From Camarhynchus parvulus (taxonomy: Eukaryota > Chordata > Aves > Passeriformes > Thraupidae): a stretch of DNA of 64,000 nt. Shown in pieces: positions 13,613 to 25,532 of the stretch. Positions within the stretch are counted from its first letter, which is position 1, and each line of letters opens with the position of its first letter. Below the pieces are notes generated by a model. It saw nothing but the letters and a program-made list of their open reading frames with translations. It did not search any database and was not told where the DNA came from. The position numbers and the translations under genes were made by a program. The DNA is taken from assembly GCF_901933205.1 (NCBI RefSeq), contig NC_044572.1, positions 113,720,965 through 113,784,964 of the forward strand, in the 5' to 3' direction.

Positions 13613-14000
13613 TGTCACTGTCATATTTTTTGGAAAAATCCCTTTGCCAGGATTTCTTCTCCTGGAAATTTGAGAAGCCTCAGAGAAAAAGGAAAACAAT
13701 ATTATCTCATTTGCTTCTCCTGTGCTTTGCTGCTTTGGAATGTGGTTTGGAGATTGCTTATCCAACACGTGAATTGTTTGAATGACCAATCATGGTCCAG
13801 CTGTGTCAGGACTCTGGAGAGTCATGAGTTTTCATTAGTATCTTGTTAAACCTCTTGTAAGTATCCTTTCTCTATTCTTTAGTTTTAGTATCGCATTCTT
13901 TAATATAATATAATACCATAAAATAATAAATTAGCTTTCTAAAAACATGGAGTCAGATTCATCTTTCCTCCCCACAAAGGGGGACCCCAAAAATACCACA
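13613..14000 (+). mobile_element. Solo LTR, ERVK-like, with target-site duplication
   Basis: The 388-base element starts TGTCACTGTC and ends AAATACCACA. It is flanked by the 7-base direct repeat CATACAG (13606-13612 and 14001-14007), which contains the 6-base duplication expected for ERVK-type integration. Its body, including the segment CCCTTTGCCAGGATTTCTTC, a TA-rich stretch near 13900 and an AATAATAAA polyadenylation region, matches a very common songbird LTR that I recognise. No internal retroviral sequence lies beside it, so it is a solo LTR left by recombination between two LTRs. It lies in the probable intron upstream of the 22.1-kb exon, in sense orientation, and could supply a cryptic polyadenylation site. 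Confidence 0.75.
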
Positions 14001-14007
14001 CATACAG

Positions 14008-17000
14008 TGTAGCAAATGGGGGTTTCTGATTCAGTTCTTGTTAATGATGTTATAGGAAAGAAAGATAACAGATTTGACATCAAGACAAGCATGTTAAAAA
14101 AAGGCAGCCAAATGGGGGAAGATGTAGCAAAGGAGAAAATAAATTCCAATATTAGTATACATTTTTCTTAGCTAAGAACTAAATAATAATTATGAACTTT
14201 CTTCCCCTCTGCCATCCCAGGGTTAAATAATAAATGATTTTTTTTTCACTGTGAGTACAGTTTATTTTTAATCTAAAAAACCTCCTCTTCTGCAATAGAA
14301 TCTCATGTAAATATAGATCAATTCTTACAGGGGTCCTTCTGCCCTTCATAATTATTTGATGACCACTGTGGCCAGGATGGAAATGTCAGGATGGGAAAGG
14401 GGGATTGTAAGTCAGAGTCTGCCTTGCAGGGTTTCTAAGCCCTCATAAAGGCTCTATAGGATATTTGTGTTGCCAAACTGCACTGAGGCTTGTGTCTTCA
14501 GCCTCTTTTGTGCAACAAACTTCAGAAGCATTACCTTGTCATTTATACATAGAAATATCATGATGTGATATGATGTGACCCTCACAGCAGGAGAATTGGG
14601 GTGCATGAATGCCAAATGAGTGCAGGACAGTGTACAGTGCTCTGCTCCAGAAGAGCCACAGTTAGGGGATCAGGCCCAGCCCCACAGAGCAGAGAGCCAG
14701 GCTGCAGGCAGAACTGCAGGTGAATGCTCTGAAGGTCAGGAGAGAAGATGGCAGGTCAAGAGAAAATGGTATCATTTTTACTAACAAAGAAATCAAGTCA
14801 AATTTGTGATTAATTATTTATCCAGATTAAGATAATTTTCAGACTTTTAATGTGAGGCTTAGTATTCTTTCTGATGGGGTTTAGAACACCAAAGTATTAT
14901 CCCTAAACACCAGAGCACTGTAAAAAAGATTCAGTATTAATGTGGTTTAGCTTGTCAGTCTTGTATTTACTAGTAGAGGGGTAGCAAAGAGGAAGATGAT
15001 GGCCTTTTTTGTGTGCCATATCTGTACCCAAAAGTAGGCATGTCATATTGGCTGACAATACAATCAGACACAGATCTATGGCTACATATCTCCTGTGAAC
15101 ACTAAATTACATATTTATTAGTCCAAAGATATAAAGCCATCAAGCAATCATGATAATAGAGCTCCTGAACTAAAGAAAGCTTTGAGTTCACTAGTTTGTG
15201 TGTATTCATGGAAAGTCTGTGATATTTTATCAGGAAAACTTTTGCAGTAAAGAGCAAAGTACCAAAGTAACCCATATTTTAAACATTTCCAAAGAGAGTG
15301 GTTTCTGGTCTTCAAGCTGGAAATGGACAAATTTCTGGGAACTTGGCTGTAGCAACATGCAAGAAAGATGCAACTGATTCTTTAAATACTCTGTAAAGTG
15401 ATCATGTCCCACCCACTCTTGCTACCGCAGAGTGTAATCTGAGAAGCATCATACAAAATACGATGTTAAAAACAGATGTCTGGATCTAGACTGACCTTGA
15501 ATGAGTAAAGGAAAGGAAAAAAGTCTGTTTAGCACAGCAGATTGGAAAAGAAATTATATTTCTGTTCCCTTAGGAGAGTACAATCTGATAGAAGATATTG
15601 ATAAAAACATAAATAAACCTGTTTACAAGCAAACTGAGACTTACTTTACAAATTGGATTCTTAAAAAGAGAGAAAATTCAACAAAACTACACCAATTCTC
15701 AGTGTGAGCAGAAAGCCTTAGGGGAACAGTCTTGGTTCAGTCAGTAACAGAGAACAGGAGAAAGACAGTTTGCTTTCAGTGAAATCAGCCCAATCTTTTC
15801 CATTTCACTGGAAGGTGGAAAGCCTGTGAGTTACAGATTCAGTTACATGTAGAGATTCCTATCTCTACATCTGAATTAATCATCCTGGTTCGTTGAGCAG
15901 TCATCAGAGAGAAATGGGCAGTGAGTAATGTAATGAACCTTCAATATTAATTTTTTTTAATTTTAGCTGCAATTCAAATTTGCAATTCATTTTTTAAAAT
16001 AGAATTTTAAAATAGAGATTACTAATAGAAAGAGAAGTTTTGCATTACACCTAAACATAGACACAGCGAGAATTCCTGCCTTTCCAGTGCCCCATGGGAA
16101 GGGAAGAACAAACAGGGTTGGGCTTTTTCCTCTCCCTACTTATCCCACTTCCATTTTGTTTCTGAAATGGATTACTACAGAAACACTGCCACACAAAAGT
16201 TACTAAATTATTACTTTTTTCCTCATGTATGAAGAGTGTGCTTCATAACAGAGGCTGTGTAAAAGTTAACAGGCAGCATGTTCCACTAATTGCCGTTCAT
16301 AATTGTCATCTCAGGCTTGAACAGTCCTACTATCCACAGAGTATAAAGCATAAGAAATTAAATAATCAGGAAGCTTGTGGGTAGTTGATTTACTTTTTTT
16401 CAGTTTAATCTGTATGCAATCCCACAATAACTTTATGTATTGTCTCTCAGGCCCACTATCAATGTATCCATTCCTAGGGCTCTGGTTCCTTCAAAATCAA
16501 GATATGAGCCTCAGCAAACTGACAACACACACACAAAAAAAAGGTTTTCAAAAAGGTAATTCTGCCCTATATTCTCATGCCCTACATGTCATTCAGAATG
16601 GCATTGGTCATGTATCAGCAGCATGTATTGAAGACAGGAAAACTAAGAAGGGCCGCCCACAGCCTCTGATGCTGCATGATACCACAAATGGTGAATGCCC
16701 AAATTATCAAAGAGCTAGGATGCCCTTAGACCATCAGAGGAGTTTAGTGAGTAGAAAACAGTGAGCTAAAATGCCAGTCTGGTTGTAACTTAAATAACAC
16801 TAATGTAATGATCTTCACAGCTAGAAACTTGGTTTTGTCATCATTTGCAAATTGGTGGATTTTTGAGCAATGCCAGTCAGTTTGTGGCTGCTTATAGAAA
16901 GCACACGAGCCCTGCAGGAATATCAGAAGAAAACCACTGTGCACATCTGGGTGTCTGTCCAGTGTCCTCTCCTGAAGTGGCACATGTATACAACAGAATG

Positions 17001-17012
17001 AATGAAGCCTCT
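14008..17012. other. Probable intron, no gene seen
   Basis: AT-rich sequence without recognised repeats. It includes a perfect 10-base-arm inverted repeat at 15847-15870 and a 129-codon + strand frame (16375-16764) that lacks splice or protein support. Confidence 0.45.
15847..15870. repeat. Perfect short inverted repeat
   Basis: Arms ATGTAGAGAT and ATCTCTACAT are separated by TCCT, so RNA or single-stranded DNA could form a 10-base-pair hairpin with a 4-base loop. No function is evident. Confidence 0.8.
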
Positions 17013-17017
17013 GGTGG

Positions 17018-17654
17018 TGTCTTGGTGTTTGTAAAGACAGGAGCCTCCCCTGAAATGGAAAATGTAAACCTCCTCCCTCTGAATTGCTATAAATTTTAAA
17101 TTTAAGGGGCTCTCAGGCTAAAATATGGGAGCAGGAATAACAGTTCTTTACTAGGGAAGAAAATAAAGAGATAAAATAAACAATGCAGCAAACTAAAACA
17201 ACACTGACAGAGTCAGAACACAACCTGACACCCTGTTGGTCAGGGTGTTGGTAGCAGTCCAGTTGGAATTGTGGCTGCAGTCCTCCTGGAGCGTCAGGTG
17301 TGGTTCTGTTGGAGCAGGGATCCTGTAGAAGGGTGTAGTCTTCCTCTGAAGATCCAGTGGAAGAGGCAGCTGTTCCTCTGGGAAATCCAGTGGAGAAGCC
17401 ATGCTGATATTCCAGAATCTCCAGATTATATCCAGGTAGGAATGCTTGGCTCCTCCCTCTGGGCAGACCATCTCACAATGGGATGCTCTAGCTCTTATCA
17501 GTCATGCAGTGACATTCAATAGCCTGTTATCAGCAGATGTCTCCCCAGAGGGAGGAGTGGTTGTGGAAGAGATAAGGAAAACTGCCCACTTAACAGAAGA
17601 CAACTGCCATACAGATGGCAAATAGAATACAATTTGCTTGGCAAATCCAGGACA
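17018..17654 (-). mobile_element. Solo LTR (family A), minus strand, 5-bp duplication
   Basis: On the minus strand the element runs from TGTCCTGGATTTGCC to CACCAAGACA. It is 637 bases long and flanked by the 5-base duplication GGTGG (17013-17017 and 17655-17659). It shares long stretches with the + strand element at 40046-40721, for example AACACCCTGACCAACAGGG and CAGAGGGAGGAGCCAAGCAT, so the two are the same family. A TATA-like GGATATAATC, an AGTAAAGAAC polyadenylation region and a GTTTACATT segment near the 3' end are visible. A 5-base duplication suits ERVL (class III) or ERV1. No internal retroviral genes lie beside it. It is in the intron upstream of the 22.1-kb exon, antisense to the gene. 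Confidence 0.85.
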
Positions 17655-17659
17655 GGTGG

Positions 17660-20600
17660 ACATCTCATAAGCAGAGCTTTTCTAAATGAAAGCACCCATA
17701 TTACTAACTGATGACAAAAGTTAGTACCTGAGTTTTTTATTTCTACATTTTCACAGTTTTGCTGAGCGCTGCAAATACCTTGGAAGAACTAATACAGGTT
17801 TGGGCTAACCATTGCGACACTAGAACTGCCAAAAGAAAAGAGCATTCAGGGGAACAAACATTTGAAGGACTAAAAGATGGGACCAGAAAAGTCAGGCTAG
17901 AGCTAGAAAATATGCCAGGCAAAACCTGGAACCTGCATGTCCTTGCAACATAAGCTGATGGACTTAGGTTCCCATGGAATAACATTTGTGACAATGTCTT
18001 CTCCTGTTCTCCTTTGTGGGTGTTTTTCTTAGTCATTCATCCCTGCCCCTTCCTGCATAAGGATATAACACTTTCTAATCCTTTTGTGGGAACTCAAAGA
18101 TTCCTCATACTGGTATTGTTTCTAAATATTGCATTTTGAACTAATGGCAGCCTGGACAGATGCTTCCTGACATCAGTACTTCATTGAGGAGTAATTCTTA
18201 CAGGAACATGCAGTGACTTGAGTTCACACAGGCAAACTGTTTAATAGGAAAAGCCAAGTCAGAGCTTATTAAGCACTGTTTACATGGAGTTCAGGACAAA
18301 TAGCACAAGTCCCCCATCTCAGTACAGAAATATGTATCGCTTGCGTAGATTCACCTCAGTTTGACTTTATAAATTGTTAATAAATAGTGCCAAGGCCTAC
18401 CAAAATACTGAGCCAGCTTAATGATAAACTAAAAGCTTTCCATTTCCTTGCCTTGAAATAACAACTCCCATGTGTTTTATACAGTTATTACCTTCAGGGA
18501 ATTTAGACTTTCATGAGTGCTCTGGCTATTTACTTTATTTGCTAATGGAGTTAGCTGGGCTGTAATGTGAGGAAAGTTGAAAGGGCAAAAACTGGTTTGT
18601 GTTTAGAAGTGCCTAGCAATTTGCAAAGGAAACAGTAAAAGTAAATTTAAAAAAAATCCAAAGTAGTCTGTTACTTCTAATAATGCATGGAGATGCATTC
18701 CCTCTATTTTAGCTGCCAGCCTTAACACAGTCACAGAGAATTTTTAGCTGAGCAACCCAGTTTGCTGAGTATAATTGTTTAAATTCCCCCTAGGGCAAGG
18801 CAGATTTGCTTGCAAGCTTGCAAAGTCACAAAGTCACCTTGGCCAGTTTGCTGTTTCCCTTGTTTATTCAGACAATTTTCTGGTCCTGGGAAGGCAGCAA
18901 GCCCCACAGACCTGGTGATAGACCCTGACAGACCCCACCAGGGGCTCATCCTTGCAGGTACAGGCATGAGGGCACCTTACCCCATGAGGTACAGGCACAT
19001 GTGCTCTGTGCTGCTGAGGTTCTGGCAGCTGGGAAGTTAAAACACAGAAGCAATCAAGAAGGCAAGACCCAGGAGATCACTCAGAGAGTTCCTGGGATGG
19101 GCTGACCCTGTAATTATGGTTCTGGAGGACTGGGGAGAAGACCCTGACTTTAGCTGGCTTGAACAATACCCCTTTCATATGAAATCTGCCTGGGATAAAA
19201 TCTACAAGAAGCCCTGTGAGAAGGGAGCAAAGCCCTACATGACTGATTGAAGTGTTTCTCACAGCTGGTCTGATATCCCAGGGGGATGCTTGTGTGAACT
19301 GGACTTTGATGCATCTATTAACATTTCCTTCCTTTTGCCTTGGCGGGATGACAGAGATTCATTAGATTTTGGACAGAGGCAGGCTCACTCTTTCTGGGCT
19401 CAGAGCTAACTGGAGACCTCTCTCAGGCCCCTCCATGGGCTGCCCCAGAGCCTTGGGAGTGTGTAACACGCCACAGAGCCCCACAGCTCATAAATCCCAT
19501 CCCCAGGATTTACACTCTGGCCCAGCACTGTGCTGATGTCTTCATGCAACTTCCCTTTCTCCCCCTCTTCTCCATCTCAAAGGCCTGCCCTTGATGTACA
19601 GCATCAGCACACTCCTGCACACTGTACTGATAGAATTTCACCTGTGTGAGAGACAAACAGCAATCTGCCTTATTTTGTTAGTGGCATTACCACCACCCTA
19701 GATGCCATCCAAGGGCAGAGACTGAGCCTTAGTGCAGAATTATGGATATTCATTATTTTAAAAGCCCTGTTACAATCCCATCTGCTCTTTGTGTGCTGCA
19801 GTGTTGTCAGATTTCAAACTGTAGGAAAGGAAAATAGAAACTACTGCACCAAGTGAGGCTGTATTCATTATTGAATGGCTGAATTTCATTATTGCAGAGA
19901 TTTTTTAACGGGTTTAACAAAGACTTTTTAGATATTACTGTCAAATCAACTATTTAAACAGGCACAAGATGCTAGATACCAAATGAGGGAAGCATCTAAG
20001 TCCTCAGAAAACACACTGTTAAAATAGCTCACTTTCTTTGTATGCATGCAAGCAACTTGTACCATTAAAATTAGAGTATGAGCTAGAAAGAAAAACTCAT
20101 CTGAAAGAGCTCATACAAGTACCAGTCCTGTTTCTGTCTTCTGATAGACCTGAGCTTGCGGGGCAGCTCTGGGACATGTCTGTCCCTGTAGTCATTCAAA
20201 CATTGTGAGGAAGATGTTGGCAGCAGGAAACAGGCCAGCCTGGCAAACATCACCATTTTCCAGCATAATTGAAATGCAAGAACTCAAAATAAGGGAAAGT
20301 GCTTTGTCTTTCCAGAAAAACAATGCACAACTTTAAACAAAGTAAGTAAAAAATACACTGTTGTCTAATTCTTTATTTATTTTAAATCCTTCAGAGGCCA
20401 GAGCAGTGACCTAAGTGGACAGGAGTTTATTTAATATTGGAGTGAATAATTCCTTTCAATTGCCTTCAGTGTAAGGGATGGGGTTGCAGGAAAAGCTGTT
20501 GGTGTGGCCAGCCTGTGAGAACCTAGAAGAGAATGGGAACATGGACTGTAAACCAAAACATGTTAATCTTGAAAATCTTTAAAAACCCCATTCAGAGGAA

Positions 20601-22102
20601 ACTAGAAGAGCTCTGGGAATGCCAGGAACAGGCTGAGGTGCAGCTGAAGCAGCCAAGCTCTGTTCCCTGCCTCTCCCATCCACTGGGGACCTTTCCTGTT
20701 TGGAGGACTGTGAACCCACCTAATGAGGAGGTTCAGTGCATGCTGAGGGCTCCAACAAAACATGACTGAATTTTCCCTTTTACTGCTTCTCTGCTGTTGC
20801 TGTGCAGTGACCTGTGGAGCTAATAAACTTTTATGCCCATTATTGTTCCTCATTACAATAGACATCATCAGTGTCCTCCTGCTCCTCTTCAGAAGATTCA
20901 ATCACTTTATCTTGGTATTACATTAGTAAAATAGTACAATAACTGAGACACTTTATAGATTCAACTGTCTGAAAGACAGACTACTTGCCTGTTTCTGAAG
21001 GCTTAAGTATAAAGTTGTTAAATACAGATGCTGTGCAGGGCTCACAAGTTGTGTAATTATTTCCACAAGCTGTTTTCTCTTGTAAGTAAAAACTTTAATT
21101 CTTTTTTTTTTCTCACCACCCTCCTCAGAGGGCAAGAATTCTCATAAACGCAACCTTCAAATAATCATGTTTTTACTACCAGTATATAATTTAATTTAAA
21201 AGGAAAGGAGGGGGAAGTTTATAGGGTTCTTATTATCCAACTGTTACATTTCATGATTAAATTCATTAAAGCAATAATTCAGAGCAAAGGGGTGGTGCTG
21301 AGGGCAGGAAAGTTTACAGTGTAAATACTTAGTGAGCCATGCTGTATAGCCAGGCCTCTTATCTTGTGAAAATGATTTATAGAAAACAACTTGATTACAT
21401 TTTCAGCCCTACTACCGCTGGGTGATTAGATGAGAGCTCTTTGTTGTTATGACTGTCTACTTTAACTAAACTTAACTCCATCTGCTTTTCATTTAGCAGC
21501 CACCACATCCCTCTGGCAGGCAGCTGCCAGGTAAAGAGCAATTTAGAGACTGATGCTGCTGGGGGTTTGCAGCCCTCGGTTCAGTTCCCTGACCTCCCAC
21601 AGGCTTCCTGCCAGAAAGTCTGACATCCCTTAATCCCCCAGCAAGGTCTCTTGAAATAGCTCCTCCATCTTTGCTTATTTAAACTAAAAATTTCTCAGGC
21701 AGGGTCTCTTTTACTAGACTGAAACTGCTGCATGTTCAGGCATTAATAGAGTGCAAATACTATAGACAGGAAGATTCAGTATCATTATGCTTATGTTGTC
21801 TGATAGTGAAATTGAAAATAGTGTAGGTGCCTGAAGAACCTGAGCATCACTTAGGTTTCACCATTGTAAGTGGAGGAGAAAAATAAATAATCTAACATCT
21901 TCTGATTTATCTGACTTCAGCTTATGCCAGGCTCTTTACAGCAAGGACTTCAGCATGTGCAATTGTTTCTGGAAATGGCATGTGTGGAGGAAATGAGGAC
22001 AACCTCTTCTGACCACTTTCCAATGCATGACTGATTGCTGCCTCTGTATTCTCATGTGCACATATGTAATTTCATTGAATTTTTATGTTTCCCAATTGCA
22101 AG
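17660..22102. other. Probable intron, no gene seen
   Basis: Non-coding sequence with no recognised repeat. A 64-codon frame at 17759-17953 follows a plausible acceptor at 17755-17756 but lacks a good donor. The stretch 21230-21550 carries homeodomain-like (TGATTTAT, GTGATTAGAT) and SOX-like (CTTTGTTGTT) words and could be a regulatory element; this is inference. Confidence 0.45.
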
Positions 22103-22273
22103 GAAAATTATGGAAAGCCCTTTGGACCTAATGCTGCTATCAGAAACACTCACACACATCCTGTGGGATACCCACAGTGTGCTTGCTGATATGTACGAAG
22201 ACAAAATCTTCCATTTTGGATCTATAAATGGGTGTATATGCCCAGCACAGATGGTGGAGCTCTTCAACAAGGG
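22103..22273 (+). CDS. Internal coding exon of an unidentified gene
   Basis: This 171-base exon lies between an acceptor (TATGTTTCCCAATTGCAAG|G) and a donor (GG|GTGAGA). One frame is open throughout and looks like real protein, for example PLDLMLLSETLTHILWD, then VLADMYEDKIFHFGS, then CPAQMVELFNKG. The composition is amphipathic and helical with mixed third-codon bases, unlike the surrounding chance frames. The exon takes one base to complete an incoming codon and leaves two (GG), so it is symmetric and can be skipped without a frameshift. The leftover GG is completed by the first base of the exon at 46197. No signal peptide or membrane segment is visible, so the product is probably intracellular. 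I do not recognise the family and give no name. The in-frame ATG at 22109-22111 is not taken as a start because the frame continues to the acceptor. Confidence 0.72.
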
Positions 22274-24273
22274 GTGAGAAACTCCCTAACTGGTCATCTT
22301 AAAGGTTTGAGTATTTGCATTTGACATGGAGGAGACCATAAGAGTGCCCTTGGCGTTGCATGAGGCTCAGAATTAATGTGGAAGCTTCCTGTGAGGTACA
22401 CAGCAAATAACAGAGAGACAGAGATAGAACCTAAAGCTACATAAACCAGAAGAATTTCTTCCTGTAAATCTCTCTACTTTATTCTGAGATAGAGATGCAC
22501 TTACCACCACTAAGGGTTACCTGCTTAGACCTCAGTCCCAAACTAAAGGCTTAGATTTATTTTTTTGTTTCAAAGAGAGAAAAGATTTCCCATCACTCCA
22601 AAAGGCAAGGAGAGGGGTTTTGCCTACCTTTAGCATAAGTACTCCTCTTGCATAGAACCCCAGCAATTCACTCTCCATCCTCTGGCAATAGTCTTAAGCC
22701 CCAGGAAGGATCTGCATCCTCGGGTGCACTCTCAGCACTCTGCTTAAAAGTAGTGAGAAAAAATATTCACTACAGAAGAAAGAGCAATCTATTGGCTTAT
22801 TAATTAGAGGCATCGCCTGAACCTCAGGAAAACTGGATTCTAGCTCTTTCCCTGAATGATGATTAACATAACATGATGTAACTGTGCAATGGGGCTGGGT
22901 AGCACATAATTTACACTTCAGAACAGTTTCTCAGCAGGCAGGTAGGTGGGGGGTTAATTTTCAGCTTTATCCCAAGAGCCTCACTCAGGAAACCTACTGT
23001 AATAGGGATGTTTTACTTTGTTCCCTTTTGAAGGGTAGACCGGGAAGGTTCTTATCTCTCTTTTTCCCTGGAGGCAGCAAGTTGCTCATCCAGTTCCTTC
23101 CTTCAGTTACCAGAACTCATCCCTCCCCGGGTAGGAAGTGTTGCTCTATAGCCTATCCTATAGCAAGCCACAGGGATTGAAGGTTACAAATGTTAGCTAA
23201 ACAAATCAAATGATGTGCTTGTATGTCCAGCCTAAATGAAGAGAGGGTCATATATACATTCAGGGAAGCTATCGAAAGTGAAGGTTTTGTGGCTAAATAA
23301 AAGGAAATGTGTGCTTGGGAAACCTATTTCCCTGTTTAGCCTGTTTTCAACTAGCTCCGTAAGGTTTCTGGTTTCATCCAGGGCTATATCCTCAGGTCAG
23401 GATATTAAAGTTTCGAGAAACAGTGAGAAAATATGGAGACACACAAGCACTACAAATGTGCTTAAAATTAACTGAAAATGGGATACAGTGCAGGACAGAC
23501 AAGAAACCTTTCCTGCCCAGAACAATTCATGCCTCAGTTTCCTTCTTTGCCACCAACATGTACTGATTTTTTTGGTTTTTTTAATAAAGATTGTTACAGC
23601 TACTTCACCTAAAAATGTAACATACATGATTGCATCATGCATATTTTTGATGTGCTCAGACAACATGTTGAATTTTTACAGTAGCAGTTATGAAGTATAA
23701 TTATGTCCATTTTAAACAGAGGCAGAGTTTTGTGACTTGCCTGCTGGGACAAGAGACATAACACCATATTGGGCTCGGATCCTGTTCTGTATAACCTGGC
23801 TTATCCTTCTTCTACTCATGATTGCAGAAGTTGCAATGGGACCTAAGTGACTGTTCCTATTTCACAAAATATTGCCTCTATTGCTGGAAAGCCCTCTAAT
23901 AGGTGTAATAGGAAATTAGGAAAGGAAAGCAACTGGCTAAGGTATATGGGCACATCTGCCTTGTTCCATCTCTAAAACAAAAACAAAAACAAAAAAAAAA
24001 ACAAAGCAAAAAAAAAGGCAGGCTTTCTGAATAAAGTGAATTTTTCTATGCGGTAGCTGCGTTTCTCTGCACCCATGCAGAGCTGGCTGTAGATGATCCA
24101 TTCTCCAGGTGGTAAAGGCACAGACTTGAAGGAAGATCTCCAGAACCATTCCTTATTTTGCCTGAAGTAACCATGTGGACTTCATTTAGCTGCTGCACAT
24201 TGTAATGATGATAATGAGATCACCTCAACAACCCTTTGAAATTACTTTTGGCAGGGTAATGAGCAAGGTCAGC
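22274..24273. other. Intron, no feature except an A-rich tract
   Basis: Intronic DNA starting at the GTGAGA donor. An A-rich tract near 24.0 kb is listed separately. A potential 20-base exon at about 22922-22941 was dismissed because its length is not a multiple of three. Confidence 0.5.
23974..24017. repeat. A-rich (AAAAC)n tract
   Basis: Several AAAAC units followed by two long A runs. It could be a decayed retroposon tail, but no source element was recognised beside it. Confidence 0.85.
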
Positions 24274-24317
24274 ATAGAATGGTTTGGTTTTGAAGGGGTT
24301 TTCAAGATCATCTACTT

Positions 24318-25532
24318 AGAATCACAGAATCATAGAATATCCTGAGTTGGAATGCACCCACAAGGATCATGGACATCCATCTTCTGGCTGTGCACAGGAC
24401 ATCCTCCAGAGTCACACCATGTGCCTGAGAGTTGCCCCAACTCTTGAACTCTGTCAGGCTTGGAGCTGTGACCACTTCCCTGGAGTGCCTGTTCCAGTGC
24501 CCAGCCTCCCTCTGAGTGAAGAATCTTTTCTGGATATCTGATGTAGCTCCAGGCCTTTCCCTTGAGTCACTAGAGAGAAGAGATCAGTGCCTGTCCCTCT
24601 GCTTCCCCTCATGAGGAAGTTGTAGACCGCAATGGAGTCTCCCCATCTCCTCTTCTCCCAGCTGAACAGACCAAGTGACCTCAAGCATTCCTTGTAAGAT
24701 TTCCCCTCAAGGCTCTTCACCATTTTTGTAGCCTTCCTTTGAACACTATAGCTTTGTAAACTTATTGTAGGATAGCTTTACAACCTTCTAATATTGCGAT
24801 GCCTGAAATTGCACACAGCACTCAAGGTGAGGCCACCCCAGTGCAGAGGAGAGCAGGAAAGTCCCTTCTCTTGCCTGGCTGGCAATGCTGTGACTGATAC
24901 ACCCTAGGACAGGGTTGGCCCTTTTGGAAACTCAGAGCAGTGGGAATATTTCTCTGTCTGCTCTGGGGTGCCCTGACCCCCAGGGGTGCACTGACTTTGA
25001 CCCTCATCCATGGAGAAAGTTTCCTAGACTTCAAGCTAGCCTAGAATCCACAAAAGTGTGAAATAGATTATAGAGAGTAGCGTAGGAATATCACTTGGTG
25101 AGAAATTTAGGTTTTGGGATTTTTAGTGTGTCATGGATGGAAGCAAGATGGAAGGCACAGGGTGTTGTCCTGGGTTTCTCCTTCATGCTTCTTCCTTCTT
25201 CTTCATGGGTTTGGGTGGCATTTTGTAATTGGGCAGAAAAGTCTGCATTGCAGGCTCTTTGGGATCAGTTATTGGGTTAAAAGGGGAAATAATCTAGGTG
25301 TCAGTTCTTAATTGGATAGTTTAGTCTTAAAAGACCTTGTAACAAAGAAAGACTGTGAGCCCTCTTGCGCCTTCTAATGAAAAGCTGCCGAACTCACAGT
25401 AGTGAGACTGTTTTACTGATAAATAATAAACACCTGAGTTCAAACATGAACCACCATCTCAAGTGCCTTCAATCCAGACCCAGAGAAACCAATAACTGGC
25501 ATCCCCACAGGTCCTTCTGGTTGCCACAGCAC
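24318..25532 (-). mobile_element. CR1 LINE fragment inserted into an older CR1
   Basis: It begins with AGAATCACAGAATCATAGAA, the reverse complement of the CR1 terminal repeat, so it lies on the minus strand. The minus-strand translation at 24454-24723 contains the ORF2 C-terminal pattern (SYKECLRSLGLFSWEKRRWGD). The + strand text CTCAAGGTGAGGCCACCCC and GGGTTGGCCCTTTTGG is also typical of CR1. The element is interrupted by an LTR (about 24955-25509), and its remaining end appears as CAGGTCCTTCTGG just before 25532. It is truncated at its 5' end and broken by frameshifts, so it cannot move by itself. The insertion is flanked by ACTT on both sides. Confidence 0.7.
24955..25509 (+). mobile_element. 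Solo LTR nested inside a CR1
   Basis: The interval contains segments I recognise from a songbird LTR, such as CTCATCCATGGAGAAAGTTT, AATTGGGCAGAAAAGTCTGC and AATAATAAACACCTGAGT, the last with an AATAAA polyadenylation signal. The right end is CA at 25508-25509. The left end is uncertain: TG at about 24959, 24970 or 25057 are candidates. No target-site duplication was found for any of these choices. It has no coding capacity. It is the youngest layer of the nest. Confidence 0.6.

Noticed and set aside
17757..17953. Open frame after a good acceptor, protein-like composition
   Set aside because: The possible donor ACAG|GTTTGG is weak, the length to it (41 bases) breaks the reading frame of the gene, and no family is recognised.
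24347..24723. Open frames on both strands near 24.4-24.7 kb
   Set aside because: They are decayed CR1 ORF2 sequence and its antisense, not a host gene.
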